Notes: a model not told the origin generated them from the letters alone. 64,000 bases of DNA from Chryseobacterium sp. FH2 (GCF_001045455.1 NZ_LFNE01000004.1:345059-409058); one strand, 5' to 3'; positions 10,370 through 19,425 are shown, counted from the stretch's first letter. A program made the numbers and translations.

Positions 10370-10551
10370 TCTTAATATTCATAATTTCTCTTAATTATTT
10401 GTAAATATTCAATTCAAAATTTAAAAATAATAACAATTTGATCATTTAATTGAAAATAAAATCAAAAACACATAACTCCGTATATAATAACGGTTTATTC
10501 ATTTATTATTACCCTATTTTTCATAAAATAGTGAAAATTATTATCATAAAA

Positions 10552-10580
10552 AAAGGCAACTGAAAAATCTCAGCGCCTTT
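10552..10580 (-). terminator. Rho-independent terminator after rhaT
   Basis: AAAGGC pairs with GCCTTT, with an inner CTGA/TCAG stem. On the minus strand the hairpin is followed by a run of T residues. It lies about 80 bp after the rhaT stop and separates rhaT from the susC unit. Confidence 0.75.
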
Positions 10581-10658
10581 ACTAAACTTGAATTTTAAAC
10601 TATATGTATATGAATATTGTAAAAATATGATTCCCGTTTTTTAGTAATAACTCTACTT

Positions 10659-11747
10659 TCATCGTAAAGAATTTCCGTAACCAACAATCAAAATTGATAT
10701 CAGCAACACGAGCATACCAACCGAAATAGTAGTAATGGTTTTCTTGGAAACACCTTTCCATTCTTTGATGATGACACCCCAAAGATTTGCAATCAGGATG
10801 ATGAATGCCATGTGTAAAATCCATGAACTGGCACCATTTCCCATCTTGCTTTCCCCCATTCCGTAAAAGAAAAACTGTAGAAACCACATAATTCCTGCCA
10901 ATGCACAAAAAATGATATTAGCTAAAACAGGCACATTTTTTTTCTTATAATCAGTATAAGATTTATTTTTAAATGAAAGATAGAGACAGCCGACCAGATT
11001 GGTCGCCATCCCGCCCCAAAGTACAACCACGTAAGTTACATTATTCTGAAAAAGAAATTCCCCTTGCTCCGGATTTGCAATTTTCCAAGCTTCATTGGCT
11101 ACGATTGCCATTGGTTTTCCGGCTTCAAGACCGAAATTGAAACAAGCACTTAAAACACCGGATATGATAGAAACGAGTAATCCTAATCCAAACTTATATT
11201 CAGTTTTCACTTCCATACTGTGCGGGTCTATTGAATCGGTTTGAAGTTCTTTTTCTTTCATCATCCCCGCTTTCCCGCTGATGACGATTCCGATAACGCA
11301 GATAAAAAGTCCCAACAATACAAACTGCCCCCATTTGCTGGAAAGCATTAATCCTATACTATCTTTCCCCGATTGTGGAGAAAATTCATAATAAATAGAA
11401 GGAACGAGCGAGCCAAAAACCATACAAAGCCCCAAAATAATACTGCTTCCCAAAGCCACACCCAAATACCGGACGCCCAAACCATAAGTAAAACCGCCGA
11501 TTCCCCACAAAGCACCGAACAAAAATGTCAATCCTAAAATAGAAGATGTTTCATTCTGAATGATTTCCCAAAAATCAGGAATCGTTAGAAATGCTGCCAA
11601 TGGCGGTACAATAATCCATGAGACAACTCCTCCTATCAACCAGTATGTTTCCCAGGACCAGCCTTTTACTTTTTTATAGGGCAAATAAAAACTTCCTGAA
11701 GAAAATCCGCCTAAGAAATGAAATAAAACTCCTAATAATGCATTCAT
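10659..11747 (-). CDS. rhaT: L-rhamnose/proton symporter RhaT
   Basis: Inner-membrane carrier that brings L-rhamnose into the cytoplasm with protons. The 362-residue protein begins MNALLGVLFHFLGGFSSGSF and continues YLPYKKVKGWSWETYWLIGG, a very typical RhaT N-terminus, and shows about ten hydrophobic segments across its length, including a C-terminal LVLLISILIVGYG helix. It links the secreted rhamnosidase upstream to the cytoplasmic rhamnose enzymes downstream. It appears to be its own transcription unit: a candidate LacI-type operator lies 36-50 bp before the ATG at 11785, a hairpin separates it from GH105 upstream and a terminator follows it at 10552. Confidence 0.95.
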   Translation of the reverse strand: MNALLGVLFHFLGGFSSGSFYLPYKKVKGWSWETYWLIGGVVSWIIVPPLAAFLTIPDFWEIIQNETSSILGLTFLFGALWGIGGFTYGLGVRYLGVALGSSIILGLCMVFGSLVPSIYYEFSPQSGKDSIGLMLSSKWGQFVLLGLFICVIGIVISGKAGMMKEKELQTDSIDPHSMEVKTEYKFGLGLLVSIISGVLSACFNFGLEAGKPMAIVANEAWKIANPEQGEFLFQNNVTYVVVLWGGMATNLVGCLYLSFKNKSYTDYKKKNVPVLANIIFCALAGIMWFLQFFFYGMGESKMGNGASSWILHMAFIILIANLWGVIIKEWKGVSKKTITTISVGMLVLLISILIVGYGNSLR

Positions 11748-11784
11748 AATTATCGTATTGCTTGAATTTGAAAATTAATAAGAT

Positions 11785-11798
11785 GTAATCGATTGCGC
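11785..11798. promoter_or_regulatory. Candidate LacI-family operator, site 1 (rhaT)
   Basis: GTAATCGATTGC is a near-palindrome around the core AATCGATT. It matches the 14-bp pattern TGCAATCGATTGCA shared by five upstream regions in this window. It is close to the rhaT start, a position that fits repression. Confidence 0.55.
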
Positions 11799-11984
11799 AT
11801 CTTGTGGTGTCATGCTTAAATTTTTGAAAAATAAGATTTTTTCTATTATTTCATAGAGATTTTTTAAAACGCTATTTTATTGATAGTTATGAGTATTTTA
11901 ATTCAATTTGATTTCAACTTACTATGCTAAAAACAGGCTCTGTATCTTCGCTGGTTCAATTTTCAATTATTTATACCAACAAAA

Positions 11985-12016
11985 AAAGACTAAACAATTT
12001 TCATTATTAAGTCTTT
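11985..12016 (-). terminator. Terminator after the GH105 gene
   Basis: AAAGACT at 11985 pairs with AGTCTTT at 12010, and on the minus strand the stem is followed by a run of seven T residues. It starts about 25 bp after the GH105 stop and ends the enzyme operon before rhaT. Confidence 0.7.
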
Positions 12017-12041
12017 AAAATTATTTAGAAAAACTAAAAAT

Positions 12042-13208
12042 TTATTTCAATTGATAAACTTCACTAGCTGCCAGCAAAAGACAGCCTAAGCCATAATCTT
12101 CAAAATCAGGTTCTTTGCTTACAGAAAGTGGTTGACCATCTTTAGGCTCTTTTCCAGTACCCTGAACCCAGCCCAAAAATCCATTAGGCTGAACAGAATC
12201 TTTTACGATGGCATTCCAAGCTTTAATAACAATTGGCAAATAAGTTTCTTTGTCTATCAGACCCTTATTGATTCCATATGCCATTCCGTAAATAAAAAGT
12301 GCAGTTCCCGTCATCTCTTTCCCTCCGAAATTGGTCGGGTCGTGCAAACTTACATTCCAAAAACCATCTTCTCTCTGAATCGGAAGCAAAGCCGATAAAA
12401 GGTCTTTATAATCCTGTAAATATTCCTGATAATGCGCATCAGATTTTGGAGTATCTTCCAAAGTTTTCGCCAAAGCAGCAACTACCCAACCATTTCCACG
12501 GCTCCAGTAGCAATCTTCACCATTTGGTTCTGTGTAAGGCGGGACAAAGCTTTTGTCTCTCCACCAGAGTTTATCTTTCGCATTGTACAGACCATTTCCG
12601 CCGTGCTTGTATTTTGTAAAGGCATACATTTCGTAATTCTTATCAAAATATTTTTTTTCTCCTGTGATTCTGCCCAACTTTGTAAAAATCGGCATTCCCA
12701 TTTGTAAAGCGTCAATCCACCACCAATCATCTGATTTTCCTGAAGCAATCATACTATCCATAGAAAGTTTGACAAATTTTATTCTCTCGGGATTTTTTCT
12801 TCCATCGATTTCATAAAGGTCAAGATAGGTCTGCCCGCAGGCCTGATTATCAGCGTTACGGGTATAAGTTCCGCGCATCATATCCCAATTATGCTTTTGT
12901 GACCAATCGATGGCGTACTCATAATATTCTTTTTTCGGGTCGATTTTGTATAATGCCATCAAACCTTCATAATAGACCGCTCTTGTCCACAGATTGCTTG
13001 GCCATACTTTTTTGCCCACAATTTCTTTTCCCGGGTCAGGCCATTTGTTCATAAAATACCGGTTGGCTCTTTCTGCAATTTCCAGAACTTCTTTTTTATT
13101 CGGGAGTTCAGACCTTTTCTTTGCAGTTGTATGTTTCTGAGCCGAACAAGAGGAAATCCCTCCAAAGATTAACACAAAAACAAAACTTATAACTATTATT
13201 TTTTTCAT
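12042..13208 (-). CDS. GH105/GH88-family unsaturated rhamnogalacturonyl hydrolase, lipoprotein
   Basis: Removes the unsaturated galacturonyl residue left at the non-reducing end of rhamnogalacturonan oligosaccharides by the PL11 lyase encoded 26 bp upstream. The 388-residue protein has a lipoprotein signal with lipobox GISSC (Cys21), so it is probably membrane-anchored. The (alpha/alpha)6-barrel signs of the YteR/GH105 family are present: SQKHNWDMMRGTYTRNADNQACGQTYLDLY, the WWWIDALQMGMP segment carrying the likely catalytic Asp, YWSRGNGWVVAALAKTL and TGTALFIYGMAYGIN. Length matches the family. The operon pairing with a rhamnogalacturonan lyase favours rhamnogalacturonyl over glucuronyl substrates. 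Confidence 0.92.
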   Translation of the reverse strand: MKKIIVISFVFVLIFGGISSCSAQKHTTAKKRSELPNKKEVLEIAERANRYFMNKWPDPGKEIVGKKVWPSNLWTRAVYYEGLMALYKIDPKKEYYEYAIDWSQKHNWDMMRGTYTRNADNQACGQTYLDLYEIDGRKNPERIKFVKLSMDSMIASGKSDDWWWIDALQMGMPIFTKLGRITGEKKYFDKNYEMYAFTKYKHGGNGLYNAKDKLWWRDKSFVPPYTEPNGEDCYWSRGNGWVVAALAKTLEDTPKSDAHYQEYLQDYKDLLSALLPIQREDGFWNVSLHDPTNFGGKEMTGTALFIYGMAYGINKGLIDKETYLPIVIKAWNAIVKDSVQPNGFLGWVQGTGKEPKDGQPLSVSKEPDFEDYGLGCLLLAASEVYQLK

Positions 13209-13234
13209 ATTTTTTAACTTTTTTTAAATTTATT

Positions 13235-15109
13235 TTAATGTTTAACTGTCAGTATATTCGGTTTTGGAATTTCCTTAATCGATTCATCGAGATAATAATC
13301 CGTATGCGGAGGCTGATTGTATCCTACATTTTGCCAGACAATACTCAATCGGTATTGCGGGTTATGCATTAAGGTATATAATCGATGTTGTGTCGGAATT
13401 GTTGTTGAAAAAATTCTCAACTCCTGATTATCGGCAGTTCTGTACATCACTTCTTCACGCCAGTCACCAAATAAATCAGCCACTAAAGACGGATTTTTTT
13501 TCGTTCCGTTGTTCGATTCACACTGGAAGTTTTTAGCATCGAAAATAACGTTTGCCTTTTCATTTTTCCAATCCCATTTTGAGACGACTGTGCCATCTAA
13601 AATTTCGCTTAAAAAATCGCCGTCCCAATAGATTCCCATATTGGCAGGCAGATTTTTATCACTGATTTTTTTTCCTTTGGTATCATATATTCCTCTCAGT
13701 CCGGCTCCGGCTGCCCAAGATTCCGAACCTTCGTAACGAGGGTCTATGTTTAGAGACAAACCTCTGCCCGGACCCTGGAATTTACTGCTTTGACTATACA
13801 CTAAAGACGGCAATTTCCACAACACTTTTCCGGTTTTCCCATCTCTGAAATGCGCTCCTGCATCGTCAAATCTTTCCTGAATATCAAAAATTTCCAATCC
13901 GGGATTGGATGGGTCGAGGTCTCCGACGTGCAACGCATCACCGTGACCGTAACCTGTACTATTCAACACTTTTCCGTCATCATCTACGGTCATTGCTCCG
14001 AAAATGATTTCATCTTTTCCGTCATTATCCACATCTGCAATGCTCAGATTATGATTTCCCTGTCCGCGATATTGCTTATTTTCTTCTGAACTTTCCGTAT
14101 CGAAAAGCCAACGTAAACTGAGTTTTTTATCTTTGAAATCCCACGCTGCAATTGCTGTTCTGGTGTAGTAACCTCTCGACATAATCACACTCGGGGTTTT
14201 ACCGTCCAGATAAGCAACTGCTCCCAAAAATCTGTCCAGCCGGTTTCCCTTTGCATCGCCCCAGGTTTCGGTCATTTGTTCATCGGTTGGATTTAGATTG
14301 CCCGCGAATCTTGGAACTTCATAATTCACGGTATGAATTTCGGCTCCGGTCTGTCCGTCAAAAACCGTCAGATATTCCGGCCCGGAAAGAATCATTCCGT
14401 TTTCATTGACGTAATTTTTTGTTGCATCGCCGATAATTTTCCCTTTTCCGTCTTTGCTTCCGTCGGCAGTTTTCATTACGATTTCCGCTTTCCCGTCCTG
14501 GTCTAAATCATATACCAAAAACTGTGTGTAATGCGCTCCTTCCCTGATATTTTTACCTAAATTGATTTCCCACAAAAGCTTTCCATCCAATTTATAAGCC
14601 TGGATAATCGGCGGGTCTGTCTCTCCTTTCTGGCTGTTGTCTTTTGACCTTCCGGTTTGATGAAGGATGATTTCATATTCGCCGTCGCCGTCCAAATCGG
14701 CAACTGAAGCGTCATTTGGTGTGTAGCCTGCGGGAGTTTTTAACGGAATTGAAAAATATGGTTTTTGATTCGCTGTATATTTTGCAAAATCCTGGTCAAC
14801 TTCCTGATGTTGTGTATTTGATTTTACGAAATAGGTGTAATTCTTCCCTTTGTCAGCAGTTTTATCTAAGAAATTCGTCTCATTCAAGAGTGGTTTTTCA
14901 TTCAGTTTTTTTGTCGAATTATTTTCCGTTCGATATATATCAAAATGAGTGTTCTGAGCTTCTGTTCCGAGCAAACGCCAACTCACAAAAACGCCTGAAT
15001 CTGCGGGAATGGCAACGATTCCTCTTTTCAGGTATTCCATTTGTCTTTGGGCAAAGAATGTTTGCGAAAGAAAAATGGCGGATGTAATGAAGATATATTT
15101 GATTTTCAT
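13235..15109 (-). CDS. Rhamnogalacturonan lyase, polysaccharide lyase family 11
   Basis: Secreted lyase that cuts the rhamnose-galacturonate backbone by beta-elimination. The 624-residue protein has a signal peptide ending at FFAQ, then the PL11 start RQMEYLKRGIVAIP with a fibronectin-like N-terminal part and an eight-bladed propeller. Blade calcium-binding loops are visible as DLDGDGEYEI, DLDQDGKAEI and DVDNDGKDEI, plus DPSNPGLEIFD, HFRDGKTGKVLWKLP and DLFGDWREEVMYRT. Length and order match YesW/YesX-type lyases. It leads a two-gene unit with GH105, and the 450 bp upstream hold several repeats and a candidate LacI-type operator at 15537. Confidence 0.94.
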   Translation of the reverse strand: MKIKYIFITSAIFLSQTFFAQRQMEYLKRGIVAIPADSGVFVSWRLLGTEAQNTHFDIYRTENNSTKKLNEKPLLNETNFLDKTADKGKNYTYFVKSNTQHQEVDQDFAKYTANQKPYFSIPLKTPAGYTPNDASVADLDGDGEYEIILHQTGRSKDNSQKGETDPPIIQAYKLDGKLLWEINLGKNIREGAHYTQFLVYDLDQDGKAEIVMKTADGSKDGKGKIIGDATKNYVNENGMILSGPEYLTVFDGQTGAEIHTVNYEVPRFAGNLNPTDEQMTETWGDAKGNRLDRFLGAVAYLDGKTPSVIMSRGYYTRTAIAAWDFKDKKLSLRWLFDTESSEENKQYRGQGNHNLSIADVDNDGKDEIIFGAMTVDDDGKVLNSTGYGHGDALHVGDLDPSNPGLEIFDIQERFDDAGAHFRDGKTGKVLWKLPSLVYSQSSKFQGPGRGLSLNIDPRYEGSESWAAGAGLRGIYDTKGKKISDKNLPANMGIYWDGDFLSEILDGTVVSKWDWKNEKANVIFDAKNFQCESNNGTKKNPSLVADLFGDWREEVMYRTADNQELRIFSTTIPTQHRLYTLMHNPQYRLSIVWQNVGYNQPPHTDYYLDESIKEIPKPNILTVKH

Positions 15110-15254
15110 AGGCAGATTTTATTGTTTTTTAAAGGTCATATGGAATCGCTGAATCAATTTTTGGTGTTAATCACAGCGATTTCATAATTCTACATTAATA
15201 TTTAATTATTTTTATGTTTTGACTAAATGCTTTTATAAACAAGTTCTTTCAGTA

Positions 15255-15331
15255 TGTCATTCTGAACAAAATGAAATGTAGTGAAGAATCTCAATTTCTT
15301 TGACTGAGATTCTTCGTTCGTCAGAATGACA
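15255..15331. repeat. Palindromic intergenic element, TGTCATTCTGA family, copy 1
   Basis: TGTCATTCTGA at 15255 is the exact inverse of TCAGAATGACA at 15321, and GAAGAATCTCA at 15283 is the exact inverse of TGAGATTCTTC at 15305. Related copies lie at 23608 and, as a half copy, at 49453. This is REP-like; function is unknown. Confidence 0.8.
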
Positions 15332-15406
15332 AATGCTCTAACAAATCAGCTTTTATTGTGTCTTCAGTATTTGTTTTTTTAAATCAAATATTTTAAAACG
15401 TTGAAT

Positions 15407-15493
15407 CTCTCGCAGCCCGACTTGAGCGGAAATCCTTTTTGTGTAGCAAAGCGGAACAAAAAGATTGGAGCCCTTCGACAAGCTCAGGATAAA
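15407..15493. repeat. Second dispersed intergenic element
   Basis: The stretch runs from GCAGCCCGACTTGAGCGG through CTTTTTGT..ACAAAAAG (a short inverted pair) to CCCTTCGACAAGCTCAGGAT. From memory, phrases like these recur between genes in many Bacteroidota genomes. It is clearly richer in GC than its surroundings. Exact borders are estimated. Confidence 0.5.
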
Positions 15494-15536
15494 CTACAGG
15501 CGGATTAAGCTGCCCAAATAATTCCAATCACTCAAT

Positions 15537-15550
15537 TTCAATCGATTGCA
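15537..15550. promoter_or_regulatory. Candidate LacI-family operator, site 2 (PL11-GH105)
   Basis: TTCAATCGATTGCA differs from TGCAATCGATTGCA at one base. It lies just after the DUF4350 stop and 428 bp before the PL11 ATG, so it could control an internal promoter or act as a roadblock; the distance lowers confidence. Confidence 0.45.
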
Positions 15551-15559
15551 CAATTCAAA

Positions 15560-16363
15560 TTATTTTTTTGAAGCCTGCTTCAGCAACCATTTCACCCATT
15601 CTTCTGTTCCCTGATAGTTGGTGAAATCGGCAGGAAGTTTTTTGCCGTCGATATATTCGTTGTAGCACCACGGGTCGCCCAACGCGAAAACAGTTCCTTT
15701 TCCTACTTTTGCAATGGCTCCGATGTTTTTGCCTTCTGCAGTCAAAATAGCTTTAGCAGGTGCTTTTACATCTATCGTGCTCACTTCTTTCATATATAAT
15801 TTCTGCTCAGAAAAAATCTCGTTTCCGGCAGGAACCATCACTTTTCCCTGCTCAAATTCTCTTCCCTGAACGCGGTTGTAACTGTCATCATTAAAATGAA
15901 TCCCAAATTTTTCTGCCAGTTGATTAAAATGTTCAAACTCAGAATTGCCGTTGTCGTTGCTCAATAAGACCAAAACACCGCCTTTCTTCACCCAATCCAC
16001 AAGGTTTTTGATGGAATTTGCATCAATAAGATTGGCCTTCCCCCCGTAAGCTTCCTTGTCGATATCCGGGTCAACGATAATGTAGATGTTGGCGTTTTTC
16101 AAATCTTTTTTGATAGGAGCTGTTGTAAGTGTGCTGATTTCCGCACCTTGCTTTTGAAAGATTTCTCCAAGCAAAGAAAATCCGCCGTTGGTTGTATCAT
16201 TCCACGTGTAATGCCAGGATTCTAGCGCTTTGGTTTCTTTGTTTTCCTTTTTTTCGTTGTTGAAAAAGTTGTCTAAAACGACTTTCGGTTTGTTCTGGGC
16301 ATTGGAAAATCCGAATGTGAGGAGCGTTCCTAATGCTAATGTTTTTACGATATTCTGCTTCAT
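15560..16363 (-). CDS. Secreted DUF4350-domain protein of the rhamnogalacturonan locus
   Basis: Function unknown. The 267-residue protein has a signal peptide ending near SNAQ and a body that looks like a glutamine-amidotransferase-like fold of the DUF4350 family: NANIYIIVDPDID near 103, LVDWVKKGGVLVLLSND near 140, and AKVGKGTVFALGDPWCYNEYID near 230. No catalytic Cys of a true amidotransferase is evident at the expected strand end. DUF4350-like domains are known beside or fused to GH105 enzymes in pectin loci, so it probably helps rhamnogalacturonan handling in the periplasm; that is inference. It follows GH106 after 184 bp in the same direction. Confidence 0.75.
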   Translation of the reverse strand: MKQNIVKTLALGTLLTFGFSNAQNKPKVVLDNFFNNEKKENKETKALESWHYTWNDTTNGGFSLLGEIFQKQGAEISTLTTAPIKKDLKNANIYIIVDPDIDKEAYGGKANLIDANSIKNLVDWVKKGGVLVLLSNDNGNSEFEHFNQLAEKFGIHFNDDSYNRVQGREFEQGKVMVPAGNEIFSEQKLYMKEVSTIDVKAPAKAILTAEGKNIGAIAKVGKGTVFALGDPWCYNEYIDGKKLPADFTNYQGTEEWVKWLLKQASKK

Positions 16364-16443
16364 ATCTGTTTATTTTAAATTATTTGTCGGTTTCTCACAA
16401 AGATGCAAGTTAATGACAAAAATACTTTTTATAAGACGCAAAG

Positions 16444-16462
16444 ATTTTATCTTCGATAAAAT
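16444..16462. terminator. Short perfect hairpin downstream of the GH106 gene
   Basis: ATTTTATC and GATAAAAT are exact inverses around a TTC loop, in the 184-bp gap between GH106 and the DUF4350 gene. No T-run follows on the minus strand, so termination may be partial. The gap also contains CACAAAGATGC and GACGCAAAGA, phrases that look like another dispersed flavobacterial repeat. Confidence 0.35.
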
Positions 16463-16547
16463 TGTTTAGATTTCTCATTTAATTTCTTTTATCACATTTA
16501 GCGAAGTGCTTTCGATTTTTCGACAAATAATATTTTATTCTTATCAT

Positions 16548-19322
16548 TTATTTTGAATAAAACATAGGAATTAACTGAATTTCGCCATCCAAGCCGGAAG
16601 GTTGTACTTTCCAGTTTGAGGCATCGAATGGCTTGTAATCGATGTTTACAAAATTGATTTCGTGGTAATTCCGCCACTGGATTTTATTCTGGTCCATATA
16701 TCGGATTCGGTTCGCCATCAGGTTGCACACTTCGATTTGAATGGTATTTTTTCCTTGCTTCAGATATTTTCCAATGTTGATTTCAAACGGAAGGCTCCAG
16801 ACAATTCCGGCATCCTGACCGTTGACTATTACTTTCGCACTTTCGTAAAGTTTATCAAATTTCAAAAGATAATCGTCTGCATTTTTTTTCTTTAAATTTA
16901 AAGTCGTCGTGTAAACTCCCGTTCCCGAAAAGCTCTGTGTTGATGCATCTTCCGTAAAATTCGTCCAGGGCTGAATTTTATCTAAAGTTCGGGATTTCGG
17001 AAGTTCGGGACCGCCTTCTTTGAAGCTTAGTTGCCAAGGTTGATTTAAAACAATCGGAGCATCTGTTTTCTCGACATATTTCCATTTTGGAATTGATGAA
17101 TCTATATTTTCAGAAGCTTTTATAATTAAAGATTCTCCTGATTTCAGCTGAACTCTGACTGAATTATCCTGAGTTTGGACAACTCCGAAATCACCGTTTT
17201 CAGGATTCATCAAAGCAACTTGTTTTCCAAAAAAATTCAATGGAATATTTTGATTGATTTCCTTTGAAGTATGATTGACGATATAATAATATTTCCCGCC
17301 ATCAAACTGTCTTCTTACAAACTTCAATCCTGTGTCTGTCAATTTTTCTCTTTCGATTTTTAAGTATTCCAAAGCTTTTTCCACATCGGAACTAAAAACG
17401 ATTTTCCCTTTTCCGAATGTTGCCGATTTTAAATTTCCCTCTTCTTGAAAAGGAATTTTATTCCATAAAGATTGTAATTCGTTTCTTCTTTTTTCGACTT
17501 CAAAATATCCCGGAACATCTTTCGGTTCCGACTGGAAAATGATTGAAGCACCATTTTGAGCCAAATCCAGAATGTTTTTTAACGTAGATTCAGATAGATA
17601 ATTCAGTTGAGGAATAATTAAAACTTTGTAAGAACCGCCATTTTTCGCCACCTGAATATTCTGATTTTCAGATTTGGCCCCGCCAATCATCTTATCCGAA
17701 ACCATATCCAGAGAATAGCCGGACTTTCCTAATTTTTCAAGGTTTTCATAAAACAGGGTCGGATGCAGCCACTTTTCAATGTTATGAATTTTAAAAGCCA
17801 TATCCTTTCCTTTCGGACTTGCCCATTGGTCGTAGACCGGCCAGTACATCAGGATTTCGTTGTCTGATTTTCCGCTTTGTAAAACAGCTTGTGTTCTTTC
17901 AATATAAGAATTTAGACCTTTGATGTTTGGCCATAAACTGTTTTGAGGAACGAAGTTGGTAGAAGCGTAAAACAACCAGCCCGGAAACTGAACATCAGCC
18001 GGCGTGTAAGTCGTTCCGTGATAAAAAATATGATTGATTCCCGACAGGAAAATCTGTTCGGCCTCAGGTTTTACCTGCGACCAGGATGTTTTGAAATGCT
18101 CGGTCAGCCACGTAAAAGATTCGTTGGAAATCAAAGATTTTCCGGTAATATTTGCTGCCGAAGAAGCAAATTTCAGCATATTGATATCCGGAATTTCCTT
18201 CGTGTTGATGTCTTCTGCATTTCTTCTCAGACCCTGAATATCGAATTTCGTACTTCCGAAAGTTTCAGATTCGGGAATATCGACCGCAGCGTACAAATCC
18301 AGCAAATTTCCCGGCGAACCGTGTGCCTGATTGGTGTTTTTTGAGTTTTTGGAATGTGCCCAGTTCGTGAAATCTTTCGTAAAATTGTTTAAAATTAATT
18401 CATTCAAAGTTTCTCTGTAATCGGATTTTACTCTGCCTGCTATTTCATTTTCCTCGTTGCTGACCAAATATTTGATGTACGGACTTAAGTCGTAGCCTCT
18501 CCTTTTCTTAAATTCTTCTTTAAAATCCGGCGTCCAATCAGCATTATAAACCTCATAACTGTCATTGAAAAAAGAACGGATTCCGTAGTTTGAACTTCCA
18601 AAAGCTTTATCGAAAGTTTTCAGATAATCTTTGGTTGCATCCGAAGAAAAGTGGTCTAAAGTAAAGCCTTCCCCACCCGGAGCGGCACGTTTTACTTTTT
18701 GTAAAGTTTTTCCGGTGAAAACCGCATAAATCGTCCATTTTCCTGAAGTCGGTTTCCAGTTTAAACTGCCGTCGCCATTAATTTTATCTATTAAAACCAC
18801 AGCTTCATTTTTTTCGTTGTAAGCTGTTACAATATCGATTTTTACCGTTTTTAAATCCTTCTGCTTTTCGTCTTTCGGAGTGATTTTTTCTGAAAATTTT
18901 TCATTCGGCTGAATGGTGTAGGTCTGAACAATCATTTTTGTAGCCGCATCTTGCTCGCTCACTTGAGGACCGCCAATTGGCCAGCCAGTTCCAACCGCCA
19001 TATCAACGCCCATATTCAGACTTTTGGCTTTATCCGTCGTGAACCTGAGCATCTTCATCCATTCAGGGGAAAGGTAATCGATATACTGTTTTTCAAAACC
19101 TTTCGCACCGTAAATCGGGACGATTTCCACCCCTCCGAAGCCAGCTTTATTGAGTGATATCAATTGTTTATCCAGTCCTTTTTCGTCCACGGCACTTCCC
19201 ATCCACCACCAGCGTGTCCACGGTTTGGCGGTCTTGGTTGTTTGTGGCCACGGATTTTGTGCGGAGAGATTTCCGAAGACAAAACAGATTAGACTTAGGC
19301 TGATTATATGTTTAATTTTCAT
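16548..19322 (-). CDS. Alpha-L-rhamnosidase, glycoside hydrolase family 106
   Basis: Secreted exo-enzyme releasing L-rhamnose from rhamnogalacturonan oligosaccharides, feeding the RhaT pathway. The 924-residue protein has a signal peptide ending near LSAQ and starts its mature part with the family-typical NPWPQTTKTAKPWTRWWWMG and the barrel segment GFGGVEIVPIYGAKGFEKQY, then MGVDMAVGTGWPIGGPQVS. Later parts include FFNDSYEVYNADWTPDFKEEF, SNESFTWLTEHFKTSW and a C-terminal beta-sandwich domain (YLLKFDKLYESAKVIVNGQD, about 800-870) that is usual in GH106. Length is in the family range. It lies between the CE12 esterase and the DUF4350 gene in one operon. Confidence 0.9.
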   Translation of the reverse strand: MKIKHIISLSLICFVFGNLSAQNPWPQTTKTAKPWTRWWWMGSAVDEKGLDKQLISLNKAGFGGVEIVPIYGAKGFEKQYIDYLSPEWMKMLRFTTDKAKSLNMGVDMAVGTGWPIGGPQVSEQDAATKMIVQTYTIQPNEKFSEKITPKDEKQKDLKTVKIDIVTAYNEKNEAVVLIDKINGDGSLNWKPTSGKWTIYAVFTGKTLQKVKRAAPGGEGFTLDHFSSDATKDYLKTFDKAFGSSNYGIRSFFNDSYEVYNADWTPDFKEEFKKRRGYDLSPYIKYLVSNEENEIAGRVKSDYRETLNELILNNFTKDFTNWAHSKNSKNTNQAHGSPGNLLDLYAAVDIPESETFGSTKFDIQGLRRNAEDINTKEIPDINMLKFASSAANITGKSLISNESFTWLTEHFKTSWSQVKPEAEQIFLSGINHIFYHGTTYTPADVQFPGWLFYASTNFVPQNSLWPNIKGLNSYIERTQAVLQSGKSDNEILMYWPVYDQWASPKGKDMAFKIHNIEKWLHPTLFYENLEKLGKSGYSLDMVSDKMIGGAKSENQNIQVAKNGGSYKVLIIPQLNYLSESTLKNILDLAQNGASIIFQSEPKDVPGYFEVEKRRNELQSLWNKIPFQEEGNLKSATFGKGKIVFSSDVEKALEYLKIEREKLTDTGLKFVRRQFDGGKYYYIVNHTSKEINQNIPLNFFGKQVALMNPENGDFGVVQTQDNSVRVQLKSGESLIIKASENIDSSIPKWKYVEKTDAPIVLNQPWQLSFKEGGPELPKSRTLDKIQPWTNFTEDASTQSFSGTGVYTTTLNLKKKNADDYLLKFDKLYESAKVIVNGQDAGIVWSLPFEINIGKYLKQGKNTIQIEVCNLMANRIRYMDQNKIQWRNYHEINFVNIDYKPFDASNWKVQPSGLDGEIQLIPMFYSK

Positions 19323-19371
19323 TTCTGCTTGATGTTTTATGATGGATTTTATCCAATTTTATTCATATTTT

Positions 19372-19419
19372 TCACCGGGTTCCACCCAATGCTATTAGGA
19401 TTGAACCACTTCGTGGTTC
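19372..19419. repeat. Two-hairpin intergenic element after the CE12 gene
   Basis: GAACCAC and GTGGTTC (19403-19419) are exact inverses around TTC, next to a second stem where CACCGGGT pairs with ACCCAATG (19372 onward, allowing G-T pairs). It begins seven bases after the CE12 stop on the minus strand. It looks like a REP-type element that could also slow or end transcription. Confidence 0.5.
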
Positions 19420-19425
19420 GTTCTG

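Larger units (their letters stand above)
10289..10658. other. Intergenic region: susC promoter region plus rhaT terminator
   Basis: Gene-free stretch between rhaT and susC, both on the minus strand. The susC-proximal part holds the ATCCTGCA direct repeat at 10352-10369 and a candidate -7 box TACATTGG (minus strand, 10323-10330, one mismatch to TAnnTTTG). The middle is AT-rich without clear signals. The rhaT-proximal part holds the hairpin at 10552-10580. Confidence 0.6.
15110..15559. other. 450-bp repeat-bearing spacer between DUF4350 and PL11 genes
   Basis: No gene is seen. The spacer holds a TGTCATTCTGA palindromic element (15255-15331), a second dispersed element (15407-15493) and a candidate operator (15537-15550). 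The unusual size and repeat content suggest insertion of mobile palindromes between two halves of an enzyme operon; the PL11 unit may have its own promoter. Confidence 0.6.

Noticed and set aside
10600..10908. 102-residue minus-strand frame inside the rhaT 3' end
   Set aside because: It overlaps rhaT in another frame, has no family features, and its composition is unlike neighbouring proteins.
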